Source: an uncultured Alphaproteobacteria bacterium
GTDB taxonomy: Bacteria; Pseudomonadota; Alphaproteobacteria; Rs-D84
Assembly (NCBI GenBank): GCA_947367055.1
Contig: CANBCI010000002.1
Span: 1-64,000, forward strand
Length of the DNA: 64,000 bases
Direction: 5' to 3'
Part shown: positions 26,111 through 34,894 of the stretch, piece after piece
Layout of the letters: each line of letters starts with the position of its first letter
Position numbering within the stretch: the first letter of the stretch is position 1
Made by a program: the position numbers and the translations under genes
The notes under the pieces: generated by a model
What the model was told of the DNA's origin: nothing
What the model saw: only the letters and a program-made list of their open reading frames with translations
The model's database searches: none

Positions 26111-26385
26111 TTGCATTTATTTCATCATAATTTATAATAGGTTTTGAATCAGTGGGGACACTGGTTCGGGGCTTTCACAGGCCTGTTCTGTTCGGTGCAA
26201 AACATGGTGGACATCGTAATCCGGTATTCCTGTGTTTTTGTGTCGTTATTTATCCCTGACTTATATGGTCGGGGGGCTGTCGGTTATAAAATACGGATTT
26301 CCCGAAAGACCGATGGAATCAATAACAGAATGATTTGTGAACTCCCCGGCCGTCATGTTCCCGTGACGACTTTATTTTTTTATCA
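26111..26385 (+). ncRNA. Structured leader RNA, copy 1
   Basis: Promoter TTGCAT (26111-26116), 16 bp, TATAAT (26133-26138). Then 5' hairpin CAGTG/CACTG (26150-26163). Helix A pairs TTCACA (26174-26179) with TGTGAA (26336-26341) and TTCTGTT (26186-26192) with AACAGAA (26324-26330). Helix B strand GGTCGGGG (26267-26274) can pair with CCCTGAC just upstream (26254-26260) or with CCCCGGCC (26344-26351). The terminator hairpin CGTCATG/CGTGACG (26351-26368) plus a long T-run shares base 26351 with B. An SD and the ATG of the decayed gene follow at 26400. Confidence 0.75.
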
Positions 26386-26399
26386 AAGGGGAAATATTT

Positions 26400-26655
26400 A
26401 TGAAAGGGATGTGGGCTATCATAGGTATTTGCACCGTGGCCACGGTTACAGGGCCGGCGGTTGCAGGGCATTATACCGCACGCGGTGATTATATTAGTTC
26501 ATCCAAAGAAACAATGGGGCAAATTGGCGACTGGATGCAGTTTAACGGAACATGTCACAGCGGAATTGTATGCCCAGCATTTTTCAAACGGCGATTTAAC
26601 CGCGGATAATGCCGGATATAATTTTGCCGGAATGTCTGTAAATGTAAATTTTTAA
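26400..26655 (+). pseudogene. Decayed outer-membrane enzyme gene, PagL-like C-terminus
   Basis: It starts with AAAGGGG SD and a signal peptide (MWAIIGICTVATVTGPAVAG), continues HYTARGDYISSS, and then loses frame. The other frame ends VTAELYAQHFSNGDLTADNAGYNFAG, where QHFSNG plus an N-rich beta strand resembles the H-x-S-N active-site strand and C-terminus of PagL-type lipid A deacylases (acyloxyacyl hydrolase family). The total is far shorter than the roughly 170-residue family norm, so most of the barrel is deleted as well as frameshifted. Downstream to about 26755 another frame reads YENVTLNRLMFGINLPFTG, likely a further barrel-strand remnant. Confidence 0.6.
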
Positions 26656-26806
26656 CCAAAGGAGAAAATGGGGCACTGAAAAAATATGAAAATGTCACAT
26701 TAAACCGCCTGATGTTTGGGATAAATTTGCCTTTTACAGGATTGATAAAAAACTAGACATGCAGGAAACAATAATTTAATATTTTACCGTAAAAAAGGTT
26801 AGACTT
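26656..26806 (+). other. Remnant and leader region before the phosphoesterase
   Basis: A frame ending at a TAG (about 26753) encodes KKYENVTLNRLMFGINLPFTGLIKN, beta-strand-like, with no intact start. The rest is AT-rich leader with an AAAAAGG SD for the next gene. Confidence 0.4.
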
Positions 26807-27817
26807 ATGTTTAAGAATCTTAATTTATCAAAAATATTTTATTTGATAGTGCTTGTGCTGGTGGTACTGGCATTTGGGCTGTTTGTTGCGCATTCTTATT
26901 TTGGCACGGAATATCTGATGCCGACGCGTAATATCTTGCCGCCGGCATCATTGTTTATGAACGAGGACAAGGACACATTCACGGTCGCATTGATTTCGGA
27001 TACTGGAACGCATAATCATGTATTGGAAAAAACGATTGATGCGGCACACAAAAATGAAAATCCGGATTTTATAATGTACCTGGGCGATTTGGTGTCCGAC
27101 CGGCGGCCGGCAAACTTTTATTGGATGCTGCATGAAATAGAACGGCATCTGGCCGGAAAGCCGTTTTATATGATTCCAGGCAACCACGATATTGAAAAAC
27201 GCGGGAATATTGATAAACGGTATTATCATGCGGTTATGGGGCCATCGTATTATTGGTTCGGATATGGCGATACATTGTTTATCGCAATGGATTCGTCCGA
27301 TAAAATCGAAGAAGAACAATTCGAATGGCTGGCCGACACGTTAAAGCATGTAAGACCACTGTTCAAGAATTGCATTTTATTCGGGCACATGCCGCCCAAG
27401 AATGTCCCCGGCGCGGAAAAGCACAGAATGGCGGATGATGATGTTCAAAAATTTGAATCAATTATTCGCGGGCACAAAATAGACGCAATGTTTTTTGGCC
27501 ATGTGCATTATTTTTCCAAGGATGAATTTGCCGGAATTCCGATTTATACGACGCCTTCGTCCGGACAGACGGCACGCTTCACGGATACCGGAAAATTCGG
27601 CTATATCACTTTGCGCATGGGGCCGCACGGCGTTGAAGATATAACCCCGAAATATATAAAATTTTCTGGCCCGCGGCGCGAGTATTTGGAGGCATGGTTT
27701 GTCCGCTATGTCTTTACACAGCGCGTTCGTGAATTGATAAATGTTATTACAATTGCGGCGGTTGTATTTTTCATAGCCAGCATTATTGCAAAACATTATG
27801 CACGATGCAGAAAATAA
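26807..27817 (+). CDS. Membrane-anchored calcineurin-like metallophosphoesterase
   Basis: An N-terminal TM helix (LVLVVLAFGLFVAHSYF) precedes a metallophosphoesterase core: SDTGTHN (motif 1), YLGDLVSD (motif 2), PGNHDIE (motif 3), FGHMPP and FGHVHYF (motifs 4 and 5). A second TM helix (VITIAAVVFFIASIIA) lies at the C-terminus. The first motif has SDTGTH instead of the usual DxH, so metal site 1 may differ. The substrate is unknown. The catalytic domain would sit in the periplasm if the first helix is an uncleaved anchor. It is monocistronic. Confidence 0.83.
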   Translation: MFKNLNLSKIFYLIVLVLVVLAFGLFVAHSYFGTEYLMPTRNILPPASLFMNEDKDTFTVALISDTGTHNHVLEKTIDAAHKNENPDFIMYLGDLVSDRRPANFYWMLHEIERHLAGKPFYMIPGNHDIEKRGNIDKRYYHAVMGPSYYWFGYGDTLFIAMDSSDKIEEEQFEWLADTLKHVRPLFKNCILFGHMPPKNVPGAEKHRMADDDVQKFESIIRGHKIDAMFFGHVHYFSKDEFAGIPIYTTPSSGQTARFTDTGKFGYITLRMGPHGVEDITPKYIKFSGPRREYLEAWFVRYVFTQRVRELINVITIAAVVFFIASIIAKHYARCRK

Positions 27818-27863
27818 TATTATCAATGTGATTTTATGATGACGGGCGGCGTAGGTTGATAAA

Positions 27864-28964
27864 CTATGCCGCCTGTTTCATATCGCGTTTTATGCCGCGT
27901 ATGTATTTGCGCAGTTCATCAATCGGGACAAGTGTTCCGTCGCGTTTTTCCGCACTCCAGTAGTCCCAGCCGTTAAAACTGACGCTGCGCTGGATGCGTG
28001 CGGCCATGACATGAATGGACGCCTTGCCGTGCAGGGAATGGGTCAATTGCCCGTCGCGCGTTATCATGACGCGTTCGCCGCGCGGGCTGACCAGTGTTTG
28101 CCCGACATACAGCAGGCCCGCATCTATCAGTTCGCGGAATGCCACACGCGCTTCGTCGCGCTTGGGGGTCGACACCTCTATATCGGACAGGTCGCGCGGC
28201 ATGACGCGCGCCACGCGTTCGCGTGCGGCGGCGACGTATGACTCCTCGCGGTCAATGCCGATAAACCGTCGCCCCAGTTCGCGTGCGGCGGCGGCGGTGG
28301 TGCCACTGCCGACAAACGGGTCAAGTATAATGTCGCCGGGCTTGGTCGACGCCAAAATTACACGGCGCAGCAAATCCAACGGCTTTTGCGTGTTGTGCAG
28401 ACTTTTGCCGTCCGCACCCTTTACCCGTTCTTCGCCCAGGCATATGTTTATGCCCCAGTCCGACCGCATTTGCTTGCCGCCGTTTAATTTTTTCATTGTT
28501 TCGTAATTAAATGTGTATTTGCCGGTTTTTGTCGGGGTTGCCCAAATCAGTGTTTCATGCGCATTTGTAAAGCGTGTGCCGCGAAAATTCGGCATCGGGT
28601 TTGTTTTTACCCATACAATGTCGTTCAAAATCCAGAACCCAAGGTCTTGCAAAATTGCGCCAACGCGGAATATATTGTGATAACTGCCGATTACCCACAT
28701 TGCGCCGTCCGGTTTCAGGATACGTTTGCACTCGCTCATCCATTGGCGGGTAAATTCATTGTATGCGTCCGGGCTTTCAAATGCGTCCCACCGGTCGCGT
28801 ACGGCGCGGGCGGCGGTTTGATCTTCGGGACGGTACAGGGTTTTTTCGCCCAATTGCAGATTGTATGGCGAATCCGCAAATATGGCGTCAACCGACGCAT
28901 CGGGAATGTTGCGCATAATTTCAATGCAATCGCCGGATAAAATCTGGTTTATGTATTTTTCCAT
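27864..28964 (-). CDS. ccrM: CcrM-type DNA adenine-N6 methyltransferase (GANTC)
   Basis: It is closely similar to alphaproteobacterial CcrM along its whole length: IFADSPYNLQLGE, MWVIGSYHNIFRVGAILQDLGFWILNDIVW, NPMPNFRGTRFTNAHETLIWA, the SAM motif ILDPFVGSGTTAAAA, and the C-terminal CcrM/RAMA-like domain (about residues 270-360, NGWDYW). CcrM methylates GANTC late in the cell cycle and controls cell-cycle genes. The catalytic motif IV reads DSPY where CcrM enzymes normally have DPPY. It is otherwise complete and of normal length. The upstream gap to nrdR holds divergent promoter DNA. Confidence 0.93.
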   Translation of the reverse strand: MEKYINQILSGDCIEIMRNIPDASVDAIFADSPYNLQLGEKTLYRPEDQTAARAVRDRWDAFESPDAYNEFTRQWMSECKRILKPDGAMWVIGSYHNIFRVGAILQDLGFWILNDIVWVKTNPMPNFRGTRFTNAHETLIWATPTKTGKYTFNYETMKKLNGGKQMRSDWGINICLGEERVKGADGKSLHNTQKPLDLLRRVILASTKPGDIILDPFVGSGTTAAAARELGRRFIGIDREESYVAAARERVARVMPRDLSDIEVSTPKRDEARVAFRELIDAGLLYVGQTLVSPRGERVMITRDGQLTHSLHGKASIHVMAARIQRSVSFNGWDYWSAEKRDGTLVPIDELRKYIRGIKRDMKQAA

Positions 28965-29125
28965 CTCTCTCGTCTATGGGTACATTTTATCATATTTGGG
29001 GCATGAAAAATTACGGGTGCAAGCGGGTTTATATAAATAATTTGCTTGATTTTTGTAAAAATGCGATTTTTTTGTGAAAAAATGTTCTTGCGCGGCAAAG
29101 AATAGATTGCTACCTTTAGGGGGTT

Positions 29126-29626
29126 ATGAGATGTCCATACTGCAACTCTACCGACAGCCGGGTGACAGATTCCCGCCCAGATACCGAAGACGCGATTATT
29201 CGCCGTCGCCGGGTATGCAATCAATGCGGCGCAAAGTTCACGACGGTTGAACGCATTCAGATGCGCGATTTGATGGTGCGTAAAAACAGCGGCAAGTTGG
29301 AACCGTTTGATCGTGAAAAACTGCGGCGCAGCATTATGCTGGCGTGCCGTAATCGTGATGTCGGGGACGAGCAGGTTGAAAAACTGGTGACATCAATTCA
29401 TCGGCGCCTGGAAACGGAAACCGCGGACGATACGGTGACAAGCAGCCTTGTCGGGCAAATGGTGTCGGATTCGCTGCTGAATCTGGACCCGATTGCGTTT
29501 GTGCGTTTTGTGTCCGTGTACCGCAAATTTTCACGCATCGCCGACTTTAAGAAAGTAATAAATCAAATACCAGAGGCGGATGATGATGCCGACGTTTGCA
29601 CGTTGCCAAAAACATCGCTGTTTTAA
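29126..29626 (+). CDS. nrdR: NrdR transcriptional repressor of ribonucleotide reductase genes
   Basis: The N-terminal zinc ribbon has CPYC..CNQCGAKF, then RRRRVC and the ATP-cone (LEPFDREKLRRSIMLACRNR). NrdR binds NrdR boxes at nrd promoters and senses ATP/dATP. Length is typical (166 aa). TAGGGGG is the SD. The next gene starts 4 bases after the stop, so nrdR and the lytic transglycosylase form an operon. Confidence 0.95.
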   Translation: MRCPYCNSTDSRVTDSRPDTEDAIIRRRRVCNQCGAKFTTVERIQMRDLMVRKNSGKLEPFDREKLRRSIMLACRNRDVGDEQVEKLVTSIHRRLETETADDTVTSSLVGQMVSDSLLNLDPIAFVRFVSVYRKFSRIADFKKVINQIPEADDDADVCTLPKTSLF

Positions 29627-29630
29627 TAGT

Positions 29631-31355
29631 ATGAGAAAAATTTTTATCTTTTTATTCGCAATTATTTTGCATGTTTCCGCGTTTGCGGCGGAATCCATAC
29701 AAGTCCTGACGGACGAAGATGCCGCCATTTATACCCAGATTTTCATGCTGCAGTCCAAGGAAAAGATTGATGCGGCCATTAAACTGGAAAAGCAGTTGAC
29801 CGATCCCCTGCTTATGAACGAGGTTTTGTTCCAGCGCTATATTTCAAAAACATATCGGACGCGTGGGCGTGAGGTTGCCGCATGGATGGAAAAATATTAC
29901 AATATGCCGGGCGCGGTTCGTATGGAAAAACTGGGCCAGATAAAACAGGCCAAAACGCGCAAGGCAAACCTGCCGCGGACGATTTCGGGCAACCTGTCCA
30001 TTGAAACGGCGCAATCTGAAACGTGGACGGAAAAACAGTACAGCGGCGAAACAGACAAAAAAATAACCCAGTTCAAAAAAGCTATCCGCAGCGGCAGTAC
30101 CAAAGTCGCCCGCCAGATTTTGGAAGATCCGGCATTTAAGCGTAAATTGACTGAATCCGACTATGGCCGTCTGGCCGGACGTTTGTCATTCATATATTAC
30201 ACAAACGGCGAATTTGAATTGGCAAAAAAATGGGGTTTTGTCGCATCCGACGCGCGTTCGGAATACGGCCTGTGGGCGATGGGATTACTGTATTACAAGG
30301 AAGAAAAGTTCAAGGAAAGCCAGAAATATTTCAGCGAGATTTTGAACCTGGAACAAATAAACAACGCGCGCAAGACCGAGGCTGCATTTTGGGCGGGCCG
30401 CGCGGCCGATGCGGCCGGCAACCGGTCGGCGGCAAAAAAATTCTGGGCCGTGTCCGCGGCGCACCCGATGGCGTTTTATGGCGCTTTGTCTGCAACCATG
30501 CTGGGGCGCACGCCGCAATATGAATTCTTTGAACAAGATATAACCGACGAAGACCTGGAATTGCTGCAGGGAACAAAGTACGGCAAAATGGCCCTGGCGC
30601 TGTTGCAGGTCGGAAACAAGGAACGTGCGGAAGAGTATCTAAAACTTTTGATTACATTAAAGGCCAGTGACAGAATGCTGCATGCGGTCAATGCCGTATC
30701 CACGGCGTATAATTTGCCGCGTGTTTCAATTCAGGTGTCCAGTGTCATAAAAGACCGCGGCATTTTGGAAATTGACGACGATATTATTTATTCCGCGCAA
30801 TATCCTTTGCCGGATTGGGAACCGATGGGCGGATGGTCGATTGACCGGGCGTTGCTGTTGGCGATTACAAAACAGGAAAGCGGATTCCGTCCGAATGTAA
30901 AATCATCCGCCGGGGCGTCGGGGCTGATGCAATTGATGCCCAGCACCGCACGCCGCGTTGCGCGCGCGAACAAGGTGAAAATGTCAAACATAGACATGGC
31001 CAATCCCGAACACAACATGTTCCTGGGGCAGCAATATATCGTTGACTTGTTGGCGCATCCGAATATTGAAAACAACATAATAAAAATGTTGGTGGCGTAT
31101 AATGCTGGAATGGGGACGCTGGTAAAATTTGAAAAGGCGTTTGATACATATGACCCGCTGCTGTATATCGAGAGCTTTCCCGCATTTGAAACCCGCGGGT
31201 ATATTAAGCGCGTGATGAGCAATATGTGGCTGTACCGTGCGCGCCTGAACCAGCCGTTGACCACGATGAAGGATTTGGCGGACGGTCGCTGGCCACTTTA
31301 TAACAGCGAAGATGAATATGTCCGCCGGCAAATTGAAAACCGCATGGCGATATAA
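29631..31355 (+). CDS. Soluble lytic murein transglycosylase (Slt70-like, GH23)
   Basis: A signal peptide (MRKIFIFLFAIILHVSAFAA) precedes a long alpha-helical superhelix (about residues 30-400). The C-terminal SLT domain has AITKQESGFRPNVKSSAGASGLMQLMPSTA, with the catalytic Glu in QESGF, and later MLVAYNAGMGTLVKF. It cleaves peptidoglycan to 1,6-anhydro muropeptides in the periplasm. The ORF track start is 17 codons upstream inside nrdR; ATG 29631 fits the signal peptide. A shared terminator follows. Confidence 0.92.
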   Translation: MRKIFIFLFAIILHVSAFAAESIQVLTDEDAAIYTQIFMLQSKEKIDAAIKLEKQLTDPLLMNEVLFQRYISKTYRTRGREVAAWMEKYYNMPGAVRMEKLGQIKQAKTRKANLPRTISGNLSIETAQSETWTEKQYSGETDKKITQFKKAIRSGSTKVARQILEDPAFKRKLTESDYGRLAGRLSFIYYTNGEFELAKKWGFVASDARSEYGLWAMGLLYYKEEKFKESQKYFSEILNLEQINNARKTEAAFWAGRAADAAGNRSAAKKFWAVSAAHPMAFYGALSATMLGRTPQYEFFEQDITDEDLELLQGTKYGKMALALLQVGNKERAEEYLKLLITLKASDRMLHAVNAVSTAYNLPRVSIQVSSVIKDRGILEIDDDIIYSAQYPLPDWEPMGGWSIDRALLLAITKQESGFRPNVKSSAGASGLMQLMPSTARRVARANKVKMSNIDMANPEHNMFLGQQYIVDLLAHPNIENNIIKMLVAYNAGMGTLVKFEKAFDTYDPLLYIESFPAFETRGYIKRVMSNMWLYRARLNQPLTTMKDLADGRWPLYNSEDEYVRRQIENRMAI

Positions 31356-31358
31356 TAA

Positions 31359-31382
31359 GGCCCGGCATTGCCGGGCTTATTA
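31359..31382. terminator. Terminator after the lytic transglycosylase
   Basis: GCCCGGC/GCCGGGC hairpin followed by TTATTATTT. It overlaps the end of the convergent small gene. Confidence 0.75.
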
Positions 31383-31383
31383 T

Positions 31384-31644
31384 TTATCGTTCATAGTCGT
31401 TATTCATTTTGTTTAATTTTTCTTGTGCAGATTTTAGTTTTTTATATGTCCACACGAATGATATTGCCGCATCAATAAAAAGAAATGATATAAGTGCCGA
31501 CCGTATTTTTAAATCTTCACTTGCGTCATCACTTGTCGCAAGCAGGCATATACCTTTAAACGCCGCGCCACCACTAATTGCGCACATCATCAGATATATG
31601 CGCAGCCATGTTCTATGATATTTTACTTCTTCTTTTAGGGTCAT
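31384..31644 (-). CDS. Small two-TM membrane protein
   Basis: The 86-residue protein has two hydrophobic helices (IYLMMCAISGGAAFKGICLLA and LISFLFIDAAISFVWTY), a short charged loop between them, and a Lys-rich coiled tail. The family is unknown. A promoter on the minus strand (TTGACA, 16 bp, TATCAT) and an AAAGG SD support it as real. Both ends probably face the cytoplasm (Lys/Arg-rich), which is inference. Confidence 0.6.
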   Translation of the reverse strand: MTLKEEVKYHRTWLRIYLMMCAISGGAAFKGICLLATSDDASEDLKIRSALISFLFIDAAISFVWTYKKLKSAQEKLNKMNNDYER

Positions 31645-31742
31645 CAGAATACCTTTTATATTATTTGCATGATAGACAATATTTTTAATTTGTCAATCAA
31701 AAATAGTTTTATTCATTATGATTTGGTGCTATGTTAATTGGC

Positions 31743-32363
31743 ATGAAACAAACACCGACATTTGAAATTGAACGGGCGCACGGCGGCATTATTGCCGGCG
31801 TGGACGAGGCTGGCCGCGGCCCGCTGTGCGGGCCGGTTGTGGCGGCGGCGGTGATTTTCCCGTCATTTGACATTGAAATTCCGGTCATAATCCGTGATTC
31901 AAAGCAAATGACGCATATTCAACGCGCCGCGGCATATGAATGGATTGTAAATAACACCAAATGGGCGGTTGGCCAATGCAGTCCGGCTGAAATTGATGAA
32001 TTAAATATTCTGTGGGCGTCAATGCGTGCGATGGCGCGCGCGGTTGCCGCGCTGGGCGTTGGTGAATGTCATTGCCTGGTTGACGGCAACAGGGTTCCGG
32101 CCGAATTGACGGGCGACGCAGTGGTAAAGGGGGATGCAAAATCATTGTCCATTGCCGCCGCATCCATTATCGCCAAGGAAACGCGTGACCGAATAATGCG
32201 TAATTTGGCGGAAAAGTACCCGCAGTACGGTTGGGATAAGAATGCGGGATACCCGACGCAATCCCATTTGCAAGCAATTGATAAATATGGTATAAATGAT
32301 CAGTTTAGAAAAAGTTTTGGACCGATAAAGGAAAGGATAAAAAATGAAACTTCGCACGATTGA
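31743..32363 (+). CDS. rnhB: Ribonuclease HII
   Basis: The family signature GVDEAGRGPLCGPVVAAAV carries two of the catalytic acids. Others lie in IIRDSKQM and in LVDGNRVP, and AKSLSIAAASIIAKETRDRIM is also typical. The enzyme removes ribonucleotides from DNA. I use ATG 31743, 4 codons into the track ORF, as the start that fits family length; 31731 remains possible. The end overlaps pgk by 20 bases. Confidence 0.93.
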   Translation: MKQTPTFEIERAHGGIIAGVDEAGRGPLCGPVVAAAVIFPSFDIEIPVIIRDSKQMTHIQRAAAYEWIVNNTKWAVGQCSPAEIDELNILWASMRAMARAVAALGVGECHCLVDGNRVPAELTGDAVVKGDAKSLSIAAASIIAKETRDRIMRNLAEKYPQYGWDKNAGYPTQSHLQAIDKYGINDQFRKSFGPIKERIKNETSHD

Positions 32364-33513
32364 CAATTTGGATGTTCGCGGTAAATACGTTTTGCTGCGC
32401 GACGATTTTAATGTTCAGATTGTTGATGGAAAAATTACCGACGCATTTAGAATAGAGCAGAGCATGCCGACCATAAACGCATTGCGTGACGCGGGGGCGC
32501 GAATCGCGATTTGCGCGCATCTGGGCCGGCCCAAGGGCACGCGCAACATGGAATTTTCATTGCGCCCGGTTGCAGATTTTATGAATGTGCCGCTGATACC
32601 GGATTGCCTGGACCGGGATTTTATGGCAAATATGCACGACGGTGATGTGGTGTTGCTTGAAAACGTCAGATTTTACGAAGGCGAAGAAAAAAACGACCCT
32701 GCATTTGCGCAGAAATTGGCATCGGGTTTTGATTTGTTTGTAAACGATGCGTTCGCAGTGTCGCACCGCGCGCACGCCAGCACGGTTGGTGTTGCCGAAA
32801 TTTTGCCGTCATACGCGGGAAAATTGCTGGCGGGGGAAATCGAAAGCCTGTCAAGTGTCATGGAAAACCCAAAGCGGCCATTGCTATCCATTGTCGCGGG
32901 CAGCAAGGTTTCCACAAAAATCGGCGTGTTAAAGGCGTTGGCAAAACTGTCGGACGCGATGATAATCGGCGGTGCGCTGGGGACGACTTTCAATTACGCC
33001 CAAGGGCACAAGGTCGGCAATTCATTGTTCGAAGCGGACCAGAAGGACACCGCGCTTGAAATATTAAAATACGCCGCGGATAATGACTGCAAAATTCTGC
33101 TGCCGTTGGACAAGGGGGTTGCCAAGGCGTTTGCACGCGACGCGTTGCGTGAAAACAAGGCGGTTGACGCGATATTGGAAGACGACATTATTCTGGATGC
33201 CGGAATTGACACAACCGCCCGGAATTTAGGGGCGATTGACGGTGCGGCGACGGTAATTTGGAACGGCACGGTCGGCATGGCGGAATGGGCGCCGATTTGG
33301 TCAATTGGCTCGTTTTCAATTGCAGAGCAGATTGCCGCCAGAACGCGCGACGGTAAACTGGTCAGCATTGTCGGCGGTGGTGACACCGTTGCCGCACTGG
33401 AGGCATGCGGAATCAAAGACCAGATGACATATGTATCAACCGGCGGCGGCGCGTTTTTGGAATTTATAGAGGGCCGCGTTCTGCCAGGTATCGCAATTTT
33501 GGAAGACAAGTAA
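32344..33513 (+). CDS. pgk: Phosphoglycerate kinase
   Basis: It is a full-length pgk (389 aa) with LLRDDFNVQ, the substrate-binding AHLGRPKG, the AFAVSHRAHAS segment, the nucleotide-site SIVAGSKVSTK and the C-terminal VGGGDTVAALE and YVSTGGGAFLE. It catalyses the ATP-forming step of lower glycolysis in the cytoplasm. The AAAGGATAAAAA SD lies inside rnhB. A strong terminator follows. Confidence 0.96.
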   Translation: MKLRTIDNLDVRGKYVLLRDDFNVQIVDGKITDAFRIEQSMPTINALRDAGARIAICAHLGRPKGTRNMEFSLRPVADFMNVPLIPDCLDRDFMANMHDGDVVLLENVRFYEGEEKNDPAFAQKLASGFDLFVNDAFAVSHRAHASTVGVAEILPSYAGKLLAGEIESLSSVMENPKRPLLSIVAGSKVSTKIGVLKALAKLSDAMIIGGALGTTFNYAQGHKVGNSLFEADQKDTALEILKYAADNDCKILLPLDKGVAKAFARDALRENKAVDAILEDDIILDAGIDTTARNLGAIDGAATVIWNGTVGMAEWAPIWSIGSFSIAEQIAARTRDGKLVSIVGGGDTVAALEACGIKDQMTYVSTGGGAFLEFIEGRVLPGIAILEDK

Positions 33514-33517
33514 AACA

Positions 33518-33541
33518 AATCCGCCAATCGGCGGATTTTTT
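33518..33541 (+). terminator. Terminator after pgk
   Basis: AATCCGCC/GGCGGATT hairpin and T-run. Confidence 0.9.
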
Positions 33542-33556
33542 ATGTCTGATTAGGCC

Positions 33557-33835
33557 TTGTTTTTATTTGCCCAATAAATTATAATTTGAAATGAACCAAC
33601 AGGGATGCTGGCTCAGGGACTTGAAAATCCCATAAATGAACGGCGTGTAATTTTTGCATGTCGAATCCGAAATGAAAGCATGGGCGTTGCTTTTGCAATG
33701 CGTCATGTTTTGTCACCCGACCGTGAACGGTCGGGGGTCTGTGGTTATATAACAGGGTGCGCACCCAAAAGCCACGGGGTCATTTTCATTTATGATTTTT
33801 CAAATCCCCGACCGCCATGTCCTGGCGGTTTTGTT
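33557..33835 (+). ncRNA. Structured leader RNA, copy 2
   Basis: Promoter TTGTTT (33557-33562), 17 bp, TATAAT (33580-33585). Helix A: TTGAAAAT and CATAAATGAA (33621-33640) pair with TTCATTTATG and ATTTTTCAA (33785-33803), including an uninterrupted 10-bp part. B strand GGTCGGGG (33729-33736) can pair with CCGACCG just upstream (33717-33723, TGAA loop) or with CCCCGACC (33806-33813). Terminator CCGCCA/TGGCGG (33812-33828) plus TTTTGTT shares bases 33812-33813 with B. A GGGGTG SD and ATG 33857 follow. It also holds an extra hairpin CGTTGC-TTTT-GCAATG. Confidence 0.78.
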
Positions 33836-33856
33836 AAAACAAAAATGGGGTGAAAA

Positions 33857-34306
33857 ATGCAAAAATATTTCTTTTTCTGTTTGCTGCAGTTGTGCGTATT
33901 TTCATATGCGGCCGATGCGGCATCCACAAACTGTGTGTTTTGTGGCGTCTATCCGTGCGGATATTATAAAACTGCGGATTGTTGCGGCGCGTGTGACTGC
34001 AGTTCCGTGTCGTGTGACGCCGGTTATTCGGTGGATGCAAACTGTAATTGTGTGAAATCCGGCGTCGGGGGTGGTGATTTAAGCAAAGGTCAATGTGAAA
34101 AAGGGTATTATTGGTCGGGTTCTTTGAGCAGCGGTTTTTGTGTCCGGTGCCCCAACGGTGGAACAACGCATGATGTTGTTTATGGTGATAACGGTTTTAT
34201 AAAGTTAAAAGTTGATATAACCGATTGCTATATTCCGGCGGGCCAAGATGTGACTGATGCAACCGGAACCTATTCATTTACCACGGATTGTGCATATACA
34301 AATTAG
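33857..34306 (+). CDS. Small secreted Cys-rich protein behind leader RNA copy 2
   Basis: A signal peptide (YFFFCLLQLCVFSYAADA) is followed by a dense Cys region (CVFCGVYPCGYYKTADCCGA, CDCSSVSC, CNCV), then CEKGYYWSG and CVRCPNGG, resembling EGF-like or granulin-like Cys knots. The tail is hydrophilic with two more Cys (DITDCYIP, TTDCAY). Function is unknown; disulfides suggest a secreted or surface location. It is the only gene behind the leader RNA and starts about 28 bases after the terminator hairpin, so it is probably controlled by it. Confidence 0.72.
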   Translation: MQKYFFFCLLQLCVFSYAADAASTNCVFCGVYPCGYYKTADCCGACDCSSVSCDAGYSVDANCNCVKSGVGGGDLSKGQCEKGYYWSGSLSSGFCVRCPNGGTTHDVVYGDNGFIKLKVDITDCYIPAGQDVTDATGTYSFTTDCAYTN

Positions 34307-34312
34307 TAGACC

Positions 34313-34753
34313 TTAACGATTATAAAAACGATATGCAAGTTCATATGCGCGCGTGATGACATTTTCTCGACGTGCAAAATCTTCGTTTTCAAAGACGGAT
34401 GTTTTTAATTCGTCCAAATTGTCAAGGGTGTTTGAAAGTTCGCGCATCTTGCGCGTTATTTGTATTCTTGATTGTTTTGCGTTTTCCAGCAGGTGCTGTT
34501 TTGTTTCTATTGTTTTGTCGCATTGTGCCGCCAATCGCAGCAGTACCAGATTATATTCGTGGTTTGTTTTGGCCTGTTTTGCTTCTTGGGCCAAGCGATT
34601 TCCCTGATTTTTGATGCCGTTAAGTATTATCAGCCACATTGCCGATGTGTGATTGCCAATCAGGATGTTTTCATGCATTTGTATTCGCCTATTTTTTCGT
34701 ACGATAACTAAAATTTGTTCGCTTATAAGTGCCAGGATTAAAACGATTAACAT
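34313..34753 (-). CDS. Small membrane-anchored coiled-coil protein
   Basis: An N-terminal hydrophobic helix (MLIVLILALISEQILVIV) is followed by a charged helical body with heptad-like Leu spacing (NTLDNLDELKTSVF). The family is unknown. It could be an inner-membrane anchor with a cytoplasmic coiled coil. No convincing SD is visible. It ends just after the convergent Cys-rich gene. Confidence 0.5.
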   Translation of the reverse strand: MLIVLILALISEQILVIVRKNRRIQMHENILIGNHTSAMWLIILNGIKNQGNRLAQEAKQAKTNHEYNLVLLRLAAQCDKTIETKQHLLENAKQSRIQITRKMRELSNTLDNLDELKTSVFENEDFARRENVITRAYELAYRFYNR

Positions 34754-34894
34754 AATAAATTATTTATATACGAAAAAACGAATATTGTCAAGTATTCGGC
34801 TTGTATTTTCGGTATTTTTACATATATTTAAGTATAAATTCGCGAATCGGGTTTTTATATGATATAATTTTAGCAGTAAAAATAAGGATTAGTT

